DNA of 11,736 nucleotides from JBILCM01 sp044353165 (GTDB lineage Bacteria > Bacillota > Bacilli > Paenibacillales > YIM-B00363). The notes below the pieces were generated by a model, which was given only the letters and a program-made list of their open reading frames with translations, was not told where the DNA came from and did no database searches. Positions 5,639-11,736 of this stretch are shown piece after piece (positions within the stretch are counted from its first letter, which is position 1; each line of letters begins with the position of its first letter). The position numbers and the translations under genes are program-made. Where the stretch lies: positions 1 through 11,736 of the forward strand of contig JBILCM010000065.1 of the NCBI GenBank assembly GCA_044353165.1, in the 5' to 3' direction.

Positions 5639-7744
5639 TTACGATTGATCTTTTAATGTGAGCAACCTCATGCTATTAAGGATCACAAGGATCGCTGCCC
5701 CGGTGTCGCTAAGGACGGCAAGCCACAGTGTGAGCCATCCCGGGAAAATCAGTGCGAGTGCCACGAATTTCATGGCGAGCGAAAATACGATGTTCTGCTT
5801 AATGATCCGTATGGCCTGCCGACTGAGACGAATCGTATGCGGTAGCTTCCCCAGGTGATCCGCCATCAGGACAATATCGGCGGTTTCCAACGCGGTATCC
5901 GTACCCGCGCCACCCATGGCGATGCCCAGGTCGGCCGTTGCAAGAGCAGGCGCATCGTTCATCCCATCTCCGACCATCGCGATCTTATACCCTTCCTGCT
6001 TCATTCCTTTCACTACATCTACCTTCTGCTCCGGCAGCAAATCAGCGTAATACCGGGTCATCCCCGCTTGTGCCGAGATTTTCTTCGCTGTGCCTTCGTG
6101 ATCACCAGTAACCATGATGAGTTCCCGCACACCCGCCGCCTTCAGTTTCGTCACAGCTGCAACCGCAACGTCGCGCAAGGTGTCCGCAACCGCGATCATG
6201 CCAAGTAAGGTATTGCGCGTTCCGACGAGTACAATGGAATGGCCATCGCTCTGCAGTGAAGTGACTAGGGCTTGCATGGGCTCCAGCGATACCTTCAAAT
6301 CTTGGAACAGCTTCACATTGCCGGCGAAGTAGTCGATCCCGTCGATCGTCGCTTGCACCCCTTTCCCGACAATCGCTCGAGAACCTGCCCCTACCTGCGG
6401 TGGAATGTTGTTCTCGACGGCATAGTGTACGACCGCTTGTGCGATTGGGTGCTTCGATTGTTCCTCCAGTGTGCGAGCGATCGACACGACCGTCTCCTCT
6501 GACACGCCGTACGCTTCGACGAAGGTCACTTGCGGCTTCCCTTCCGTTAACGTGCCTGTCTTATCGAACGCGATCGCATCCATCTTGCCTGCAATCTCTA
6601 AGAAGGCACCGCCTTTGATGAGCACGCCATTCCTCGCCGCATTGCCAATCGCCGATACGATCGCGACAGGTGTAGAAATCACGAGCGCGCAAGGACAGGC
6701 CACGACGAGAAGCGCCAAACCTCGATAAAACCATTCCGTCCACGCCCCCCACCCGAACAAGGGAGGACACACGATAACGACTAGCGCGACAACGAAGACA
6801 ACGGGCGTGTAAATTCTCGCAAAACGATCGACGAATGCCTCCGTCGGTGCCTTCTTCTCCTGCGCCTCTTCCACCAGCTGAATGATCTTCGCGACTGTCG
6901 TATCTTCGACCCGCTTCGTCACGCGGATTTGTAGTGAACCCACTTCGTTGATGGTGCCCGCGTAGACCATATCCCCCGGCGCTTTATCGACGGGAACGGA
7001 TTCCCCTGTAATCGATGCTTGGTTTACGGTTGAAATGCCTTCTTGCACGTCGCCATCCAGCGGAATTCGCTCCCCGGGCTTGACGACGATCACTTGACCG
7101 ATGGCGACGTCCTCCACCGGGACACGGTCCAACCCTTCGGGTTTTACCACCCAAGCCTCTGGTGGCGCCAAATCCATCAACTTCCGAATCGAATGCCTCG
7201 TCTTATCGAGTGAGCGGTTCTGCAATACATTCCCGATGGCGAACAACCAGACCACGGTAGCGCCCTCGAGCCATTCGCCGATGAAGGCTGCCCCGATCGC
7301 TGCGGCGCTCATCAAGACGTTCATATCCAAGGAACGGCTCTTGATCGCGTATACAGCACTCCTTGCCGGCTTATATCCGCCTGCCACCATGGAGACGATA
7401 TACAGGCAAGTCGTAATGACTGTGGGAACCCCGGTGAAAGACCCGACGAAGCCCAGAAGAAGCATAACACCCGATAACGTGACCCATTCGTTCCCCGATG
7501 AATGCTTGTTGCGCTCCGTTACAGCCTCGCGCGTCTTAGCGATAGGGGTTGCCTTATAACCCACCTTCGCCACTTCGTTCATGATCTCTTGCATCGTGTG
7601 ATCGTGCGCAATACGCAGCTTCCCCGTCGCAAAGTTCACCTCGACTTGCTTCACGCCGGGTAATTTCTTCAGATGGTTCTCGACGGTCATCGCGCATGAG
7701 CCGCAGTCCATCCCAGCCACCTCGTACGTTTCCATCCTATGCAT
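5639..7744 (-). CDS. cadA: Zn(II)/Cd(II)/Pb(II)-exporting P-type ATPase (P1B-2)
   Basis: This 701-aa membrane pump expels soft divalent metals from the cytoplasm using ATP and has the normal length for CadA/ZntA. In order: one heavy-metal-associated domain (residues 5-68) with a DCGSC site (Asp13, Cys14, Cys17); transmembrane helices from about 88; the actuator TGES (246-249); the transport motif CPC (Cys350, Cys352) in the sixth helix; the phosphorylation site DKTGTLT (Asp394); the nucleotide-domain HP (432-433); the hinge GDGMND (592-597); and LSDTGA in the last helix (Asp680), the acidic residue typical of Zn/Cd/Pb rather than Cu pumps. The ATG at 7742-7744 has AGGAG about 10 nt upstream; a second ATG three codons on is possible. 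No ArsR/CadC- or MerR-type gene or clear operator palindrome is near. It lies between the hydrogenase operon and the PhyH gene with no obvious functional tie. Confidence 0.95.
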   Translation of the reverse strand: MHRMETYEVAGMDCGSCAMTVENHLKKLPGVKQVEVNFATGKLRIAHDHTMQEIMNEVAKVGYKATPIAKTREAVTERNKHSSGNEWVTLSGVMLLLGFVGSFTGVPTVITTCLYIVSMVAGGYKPARSAVYAIKSRSLDMNVLMSAAAIGAAFIGEWLEGATVVWLFAIGNVLQNRSLDKTRHSIRKLMDLAPPEAWVVKPEGLDRVPVEDVAIGQVIVVKPGERIPLDGDVQEGISTVNQASITGESVPVDKAPGDMVYAGTINEVGSLQIRVTKRVEDTTVAKIIQLVEEAQEKKAPTEAFVDRFARIYTPVVFVVALVVIVCPPLFGWGAWTEWFYRGLALLVVACPCALVISTPVAIVSAIGNAARNGVLIKGGAFLEIAGKMDAIAFDKTGTLTEGKPQVTFVEAYGVSEETVVSIARTLEEQSKHPIAQAVVHYAVENNIPPQVGAGSRAIVGKGVQATIDGIDYFAGNVKLFQDLKVSLEPMQALVTSLQSDGHSIVLVGTRNTLLGMIAVADTLRDVAVAAVTKLKAAGVRELIMVTGDHEGTAKKISAQAGMTRYYADLLPEQKVDVVKGMKQEGYKIAMVGDGMNDAPALATADLGIAMGGAGTDTALETADIVLMADHLGKLPHTIRLSRQAIRIIKQNIVFSLAMKFVALALIFPGWLTLWLAVLSDTGAAILVILNSMRLLTLKDQS

Positions 7745-7799
7745 ATATTTTGTTCTCCTGACTATGCTCTAATGCCATCAAGATCAACTGTCTTTTTAG

Positions 7800-7808
7800 A
7801 TTATCACA
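7800..7808 (-). promoter_or_regulatory. Possible extended -10 element upstream of cadA
   Basis: The minus strand reads TGTGATAAT here: a -10 box (GATAAT, five of six) preceded by TGn. No good -35 is present at the usual spacing, so this would be an extended -10 promoter with a leader of about 50 nt. Weak support; read-through from the hydrogenase operon is the alternative. Confidence 0.3.
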
Positions 7809-7842
7809 ATGAATTTTTCTAGGGAACCTATTTACGCACAAT

Positions 7843-7884
7843 AGAGCGTCAGCCATCGGAATAGATCTCCGAGACCGACGCTCT
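7843..7884 (-). terminator. Hairpin at the end of the hydrogenase operon
   Basis: AGAGCGTC (7843-7850) and GACGCTCT (7877-7884) form a perfect 8-bp stem directly behind the protease stop codon, with an inner CGGA/TCCG pairing. No T run follows on the minus strand, so it is not a standard factor-independent terminator. It may stabilise the mRNA 3' end or end transcription inefficiently. Confidence 0.4.
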
Positions 7885-8328
7885 TCATAAGATGTCAGTG
7901 ATCACCGCACGTACATTTCTTGTGATCTCCGAAAGCTTTTCTTGCATGACCTGGCTTAGTTCTAACCCAAAGTCAATGCGTTCAGCTTCAATCCCTATGA
8001 TTTTCACATGAAGATCGGGGTATACATGAGGGATCATATGCAGGAGATGAAGATTATGAGCTGATATCCCTACATTTGAATGGTTATACTTCTCTAAAGA
8101 AAATATAGCAAGCTCTCCGGCGGGCCTGCCCGTCGATACTGCATCCACAATGATGAGTTCATCGGCACCTTCCATTGCATGGAGCGAATAATCGATATCC
8201 GTCTCTCCAACAACGTAACGAATGCCCGATATTGCGGTTTCATGCTGCAAACTCTCGACGATACGCACGCCGAGTCCGTCATCCATCATTAAGCGATTGC
8301 CAATACCTAGTACAAGTACATTCTTCAT
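7885..8328 (-). CDS. [NiFe]-hydrogenase maturation endopeptidase (HyaD/HybD/HupD family)
   Basis: This protease clips the C-terminal tail of the hydrogenase large subunit after nickel has been inserted, the last step in closing the active site. At 147 aa it has the family's usual size. The start GIGNRLMMDDGLGVR matches the family N-terminus. Nickel-sensing residues in the HybD pattern are Asp17 (Glu16 in HybD, a common Asp variant), Asp62 in IIVDAV and His91 in SAHNL. The ATG at 8326-8328 overlaps the large-subunit stop codon (ATGA), and its ribosome binding site (AGGTG, 6 nt upstream) lies inside the codons for the cleaved tail. Translational coupling to its only likely substrate is therefore expected. 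It ends the operon. Confidence 0.94.
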   Translation of the reverse strand: MKNVLVLGIGNRLMMDDGLGVRIVESLQHETAISGIRYVVGETDIDYSLHAMEGADELIIVDAVSTGRPAGELAIFSLEKYNHSNVGISAHNLHLLHMIPHVYPDLHVKIIGIEAERIDFGLELSQVMQEKLSEITRNVRAVITDIL

Positions 8329-9731
8329 CCGAACACCTGGAAAGTCTTCGGTTCATATCCTGGACGATGCACATGGGTTGCACACGACATACACGGATCG
8401 AACGACCTTAAGATCCGACCCAGCTCAACCGGGTTTTCCGGATCGGCAATAGGCGTCCCCAGCAGCGCTTGCTCGGCCGTACCTCTACTTGCGGCAGTGC
8501 TTGCAGAAAAATCCCATGCAGACGGCGTAATGATTTGGTAGAATGCTAACTTCTTATTTGCAATCTTCACCCAATGTCCCAGAGCCCCCCTAGTCGTATC
8601 GACTAAACCCGCGCCCTGTGCCGATCGAGGAATCTCCCATCGTTGTTGCACAGCCGTTCCCGGAACAATGTTATCCAACAATACCTCCAACACCTCGGCA
8701 ACCTTCTTGGCTTCTAGCACCCTTGCAATCATACGATCCATGGTAGAAATGCCATTGCGATATTCCCCGTTAAGCCAAAGCCTCGCCAAAGGACCCACTT
8801 CAAAAGGAAGGCCGTCATACCTTGGGGCTTTCACCCATGTATACGCATCAGGTTTGGCCATATTGGGCTCCGGCATCGTCTCGAACGGACGGTACACGCG
8901 GGGGCCGGAATACCAAGAATAATCCAGCTCTTCGGTGATCCGCTCCCGGTCAAAGCTTTGATACTGACCATTCATATAAACACCCGGATCTACATACAGG
9001 GTCCCCAGATCTTGATAACGGTCAAACAAACCGTACGACATGAAATTGCGCGGTCCGGCACCAAGCTTATAGTAATCTGGATAATACCTAGCTAATATGT
9101 AGGCATCCGGAATCATGATTTCATTCGTGAATCTTTTGATTTGCTCTAGGATCGATTTCGCTTGAACTAATCGGTCAGCGGTAGCCGGTGTCGTAAATCC
9201 CCCGACAAAGATCCCATGATTATGAGGGGCTTTCCCCCCGAATGTCGCCAGCATCTGATGAGCCAATCTACTGATCTTCAGAGAGTCGAAATAATGGGCA
9301 GCGAGCTTATCATTCACTTCCGAAGGGAGGCGATAATCACCATGATTCGTATCATATATCGTATTCACTTGAGGCATTTTCACGAAATCCGGCAAACCGA
9401 ACTGATAGAAATGACGAATGTGATTTTGCAAAAACTCACAACCGTGAATCATATCCCGTACATACCTTCCTTGCTCTGTTGGAACTACGCCAAGGGCGTC
9501 TTCCAATGCTACCGACGCCCCCACGGAATGAGCGGTGGAACAAATTCCGCAAATACGCTGGGTTAAATAAATCGCATCAAACGGACTCCGTCCGACCATC
9601 ATTTGCTCAAATCCCCGAAACATGGCCCCCTTCGTTCTTGCTTGCGTGACCTTGCCGCCCTCAATCGTAACATCAAGCTCCAAAAATCCACTGATTCGTG
9701 TGATAGGGTTAATTACAATTCTTTTTACCAT
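8325..9731 (-). CDS. [NiFe]-hydrogenase large (catalytic) subunit
   Basis: This 468-aa subunit carries the Ni-Fe(CN)2CO centre that splits H2. The four metal-binding cysteines are present: L1 motif RICGICSTAH (Cys61, Cys64) and L2 motif DPCMSCATH (Cys447, Cys450, with His453 as the cleavage residue). A 15-residue tail after His453 would be removed by the protease encoded next. The N-terminus KRIVINPITRISGFLELDV is typical of the family. The frame extends to ATG 9789-9791, but the ATG at 9729-9731 starts at the conserved sequence and has GGGGGA at a good distance; it lies 4 nt behind the small-subunit stop. Together with the small subunit it looks like an uptake or sensory-type enzyme of group 1/2, not a group 3 or 4 complex, since no flavin, NAD or Complex I-like subunits are in the window. 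The exact subgroup needs a tree. Confidence 0.95.
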   Translation of the reverse strand: MVKRIVINPITRISGFLELDVTIEGGKVTQARTKGAMFRGFEQMMVGRSPFDAIYLTQRICGICSTAHSVGASVALEDALGVVPTEQGRYVRDMIHGCEFLQNHIRHFYQFGLPDFVKMPQVNTIYDTNHGDYRLPSEVNDKLAAHYFDSLKISRLAHQMLATFGGKAPHNHGIFVGGFTTPATADRLVQAKSILEQIKRFTNEIMIPDAYILARYYPDYYKLGAGPRNFMSYGLFDRYQDLGTLYVDPGVYMNGQYQSFDRERITEELDYSWYSGPRVYRPFETMPEPNMAKPDAYTWVKAPRYDGLPFEVGPLARLWLNGEYRNGISTMDRMIARVLEAKKVAEVLEVLLDNIVPGTAVQQRWEIPRSAQGAGLVDTTRGALGHWVKIANKKLAFYQIITPSAWDFSASTAASRGTAEQALLGTPIADPENPVELGRILRSFDPCMSCATHVHRPGYEPKTFQVFG

Positions 9732-9735
9732 ACTC

Positions 9736-10632
9736 TTATTCCCCCGTCGTATCGTAGGAAATGAAGGGAGCCATCTGATCGGGAAAACCAAACTGAGAGC
9801 AGCCTATGCATGTGCTTGCTCCGATCGGCCAATTCACATGATCATTCCATCTCCTTGTCGGACAATCGACACGTGTGACCGGCCCTCGGCAACCGAGCTT
9901 GAACAGGCAATACGGTTCCCCCAACGTCTTAGCAAAGATTCCTTTCTGAAAATAGTCCAGACGCGGGCAGCGGTCATGAATGAGAGTGCTATAGAAGAGG
10001 AGCGGTCTGTCTCGCTTGTCCAAGGCAGGCTTCCCATAGACGATGAGGTGGGACAACGTTCCTAAAAACCAGTCTGGATGACAAGGACAGCCAGGGAGTT
10101 TGATGATAGGACGGTCCAGAACTGTGGATAAGCCTACACTTTGGGAAGGGTTCGGCTTTGCCGCCGACGGTCCCCCGTCTACAGCACAAGCCCCCACGGC
10201 GATGACATGTGCGGCTTTGGCACCAAGCGACTGGGCTGCCTGTAAACCGGTGATCGGCTTCCCTTCATAACTTCCAATACACTGTACCATTCCGTTGTTT
10301 TTTAAAGATACAGCGCCTTCAACAGCCAAAATAAACTCGTCGTCCGATTGTAGCAAAGCCATTAGCTTATCCAACGCTTGCTCTCCTTGCGGAATCATCA
10401 AGCTGTTGCTATAGACTAGATCCACCATAGACGTAATCATATATTCAAAGCTTGGATTTTCGCCGTTGAGCATCGAAATAATATTCCCCGAGCAGCCATT
10501 CAACTCGAGCCATACCAACTTCGGTTTCTTCATTTCTCCGTTCTGAAGTCTTTGCTTCGCTTCTTCATACAGTCTTGCAGCAATCGCTTCGTTCGTAATC
10601 GGCTCAGGGGGTAATATCACCTGTTCCTTCAT
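9736..10632 (-). CDS. [NiFe]-hydrogenase small (FeS) subunit with altered proximal-cluster ligand
   Basis: This 298-aa subunit conducts electrons from the active site through three FeS clusters. Distal cluster: His219, Cys222, Cys242 and Cys248. Medial cluster: Cys257, Cys275 and Cys278, with NWPIG, a normal three-Cys 3Fe-4S arrangement. Proximal cluster: Cys47, Cys149 (AVGACA) and Cys182 (LPGCPCHP), but the fourth expected Cys of CxxC is Asn50 (GCSGN). I recall the same CSGN in cyanobacterial group 2 HupS. There is no twin-arginine signal and no C-terminal membrane anchor; instead about 38 hydrophilic residues precede the first strand. The enzyme should therefore stay in the cytoplasm. The frame is open to ATG 10755, but ATG 10630-10632 has GGGGAGG upstream and overlaps the preceding stop codon as ATGA, so it is chosen. 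Coupled translation with the neighbouring heme-protein gene is expected. Confidence 0.93.
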   Translation of the reverse strand: MKEQVILPPEPITNEAIAARLYEEAKQRLQNGEMKKPKLVWLELNGCSGNIISMLNGENPSFEYMITSMVDLVYSNSLMIPQGEQALDKLMALLQSDDEFILAVEGAVSLKNNGMVQCIGSYEGKPITGLQAAQSLGAKAAHVIAVGACAVDGGPSAAKPNPSQSVGLSTVLDRPIIKLPGCPCHPDWFLGTLSHLIVYGKPALDKRDRPLLFYSTLIHDRCPRLDYFQKGIFAKTLGEPYCLFKLGCRGPVTRVDCPTRRWNDHVNWPIGASTCIGCSQFGFPDQMAPFISYDTTGE

Positions 10633-11045
10633 TCGGTCAGCCTCCCCACCGGTGTTAAAGTATTTAAAATCCACTGCTCCGCGGCATGACATGATGCAAA
10701 CTCTCGCGTTACATCGTTCCCAGCCGTCAGGCCAAAATGAGTAGCGGCCGACCAAGCAGCATTATGGGTCACATCATAAACAATCCCTTTCACAGCCACA
10801 TAAGCCGGTTTTCCGTTCTTCCCGTTATATTGCGCCAGCTGCTCGCGAGTCATCGTTTGTTGGGTATTGGGGGTATCCTGCTCTAGCTGCGTTACAAATT
10901 TCAGTTGCTCGACTTTATTCCATAATTGATTGAGCGTCAGGTTTTTCATCTGAACGTCATGAGTCACGTACAATAAACGTATTAAATATTCGATTTCCGA
11001 GAACAAGGCATCCATCTGCTGTTGCACAAGTTGTTCGTTGTTCAC
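10629..11045 (-). CDS. Cytochrome-b5-like heme-binding protein of the hydrogenase operon
   Basis: This 138-aa protein has a helical N-terminal half (residues 1-60, Leu/Gln-rich, possibly coiled coil) and a C-terminal cytochrome-b5/MAPR-like domain (residues 65-135). The domain signature is MTREQLAQYNGKNGKPAYVAVKGIVYDVT, then HFGLTAG.D.T and CH, as in bacterial predicted heme/steroid-binding proteins. Candidate heme or redox residues are Tyr73, Tyr82, Tyr90, His103, Cys119 and His120. No signal peptide or membrane segment is seen. GTG 11043-11045 is preferred because GGGAGG lies 6 nt upstream; the ATG two codons earlier abuts that site with no spacing. The stop overlaps the small-subunit ATG, so the two proteins are probably made in fixed ratio. 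The position suggests an electron acceptor or docking subunit for the hydrogenase (inference); a role in assembly is the alternative. Confidence 0.82.
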   Translation of the reverse strand: MNNEQLVQQQMDALFSEIEYLIRLLYVTHDVQMKNLTLNQLWNKVEQLKFVTQLEQDTPNTQQTMTREQLAQYNGKNGKPAYVAVKGIVYDVTHNAAWSAATHFGLTAGNDVTREFASCHAAEQWILNTLTPVGRLTE

Positions 11046-11068
11046 TGTCATCCTCCCTTATGTCTACA

Positions 11069-11329
11069 TTACTTCAAGAAGGTGATCACCGGCTTACGCA
11101 TGGGTTCCTGCTCTTGCTCCGAGCTCAAAGCCTTTGCTATTTCCGCCAGCTGTTCTTTCAATACATTCGCAGTTTGTTCTACTTCTATCAATTCCTTACG
11201 CGTACCGCTCTCATGATCCGGTATGAAGATCTTGCATCGTTCCAAGTTCGCCAATACTTGTTGTGTGATATCGATTGTTGATTGCAGCATCAATTGCAGT
11301 GGAAGTGGATTATCCGGTCCTTTACACAT
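11069..11329 (-). CDS. Small helical protein of the hydrogenase operon, unknown function
   Basis: The 86-aa product belongs to no family I recognise. It begins MCKGPDNPLPLQLMLQ, then is mostly predicted helix with heptad-like Leu/Ile spacing (ITQQVLANLERCKIF and VEQTANVLKEQLAEIAKAL, about residues 20-70), and ends with a basic KPVITFLK. There are two cysteines (2 and 32), not in a cluster-type motif, and no membrane segment. The start ATG (11327-11329) has AAGGGGG 8 nt upstream, a strong site that supports real translation. It sits 21 nt behind hypE and about 23 nt before the cytochrome-b5-like gene, both on the same strand, so it belongs to the operon. Its helices could pair with the helical N-terminus of that protein, but this is only a guess. 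Confidence 0.7.
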   Translation of the reverse strand: MCKGPDNPLPLQLMLQSTIDITQQVLANLERCKIFIPDHESGTRKELIEVEQTANVLKEQLAEIAKALSSEQEQEPMRKPVITFLK

Positions 11330-11350
11330 GATGGTTACCCCCTTGTGAGA

Positions 11351-11736
11351 TTAACAAATTCTTGGAAGCGGCGAACCGCTCATACGTCCAAGTTCTCGAG
11401 TTCCGCCCATGGCTGTTCGAAGTAACAATCTCCCCGACCCCTCATGAATCGCTCCTATTTCTGACGCAAGGTCGTGACCCAAGATGTTCCTAATGAAATC
11501 TACAAGCCGCGCCGCTTCCTCTTCCGATACGACGATCAATACCTTTCCTTCATTGGCCATATATAGAGGATCCATCCCCATCATCTCCAGTGCACCTTGC
11601 ACAGCAGATTGGATCGGAATTTGTGCTTCGTTGAGAATCAGATCCAAATCGGGAAGCTGTCTCATGACTTCCTTAAGTGCGGTCGCAATCCCTCCGCGTG
11701 TCGGATCTGTCAAGAATCGGATGGTATGAAACTGTG
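11351..11736 (-). CDS. hypE: Hydrogenase maturation protein HypE, C-terminal part (cut by window edge)
   Basis: HypE dehydrates the carbamoyl group passed from HypF to a thiocyanate on its own C-terminal cysteine, providing the CN- ligands for the Fe of [NiFe]-hydrogenase. About 128 residues are visible of a family length near 340; the N-terminal ATP-binding half lies right of the window. The visible part has DPTRGGIATAL (the conserved TRGG loop of the AIR-synthase-like fold), MDPLYMANEGKVLIVV, the GG.RELGR.SG stretch and the terminal PRIC, whose last Cys is the reactive residue. The gene reads into the structural hydrogenase genes with short gaps, so maturation and structural genes share an operon. 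The other hyp genes are not in the window and probably lie upstream. Confidence 0.94.
   Translation of the reverse strand, partial: QFHTIRFLTDPTRGGIATALKEVMRQLPDLDLILNEAQIPIQSAVQGALEMMGMDPLYMANEGKVLIVVSEEEAARLVDFIRNILGHDLASEIGAIHEGSGRLLLRTAMGGTRELGRMSGSPLPRIC

Noticed and set aside
7101..7559. 152-aa plus-strand ORF
   Set aside because: Antisense to the cadA transmembrane and actuator region, with no recognisable protein signal.
9622..10065. 147-aa plus-strand ORF spanning the small/large subunit junction
   Set aside because: Antisense to the conserved FeS-cluster ligands of the small subunit and the start of the large subunit; no ribosome binding site or family signal.
10633..10755. N-terminal extension of the hydrogenase small subunit (a possible signal peptide)
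   Set aside because: The extra residues lack a twin-arginine motif and hydrophobic core, and they overlap the coding region of the cytochrome-b5-like gene; ATG 10632 has a strong ribosome binding site.

Overview
The window looks like chromosomal DNA of a Gram-positive, spore-former-type Bacillota, most likely Paenibacillaceae. This is inferred from the GalU sequence style, strong GGAGG-type ribosome binding sites, sigma-A-like promoters and TTG/GTG starts. No rRNA, tRNA, CRISPR array, intact insertion sequence or replication origin was seen.

Left part (1-1675, minus strand): UDP-sugar synthesis. galU makes UDP-glucose and ugd, cut by the window edge, oxidises it to UDP-glucuronate. They probably form one transcription unit from a promoter at about 1647-1675, feeding cell-wall or exopolysaccharide synthesis.

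1722-2910 (plus strand) is visibly AT-richer. It holds the remains of a two-gene AbiL/RloAB-type anti-phage module: the C-terminal half of an AAA/ABC-type ATPase without its Walker A, then an RloB-like gene whose start no longer joins its conserved body. It appears dead. 2911-3233 holds only a doubtful small ORF and a possible araC promoter.

3234-5632: an AraC-family regulator (plus) converges on a phytanoyl-CoA-dioxygenase-like protein fused to HEAT repeats (minus), with a shared hairpin terminator between them. The oxygenase gene has a good promoter preceded by two 9-bp direct repeats exactly 21 bp apart, the layout of AraC-type activator sites.

5639-7744 (minus): a CadA/ZntA-type Zn/Cd/Pb-exporting P-type ATPase, with no metal-responsive regulator visible beside it.

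7885-11736 (minus): a compact [NiFe]-hydrogenase operon entering from beyond the right edge, in the order hypE (3' end), an unknown 86-aa protein, a cytochrome-b5-like protein with a helical N-terminus, hydrogenase small subunit, large subunit and maturation protease. The last four genes are separated by 4-nt gaps or ATGA overlaps. The small subunit has no Tat signal and has Asn in place of one proximal-cluster cysteine, as I recall for cyanobacterial-type group 2 uptake enzymes. The likely picture is a cytoplasmic H2-uptake enzyme passing electrons to a soluble heme protein. This heme-partnered hydrogenase is the most interesting intact system here.
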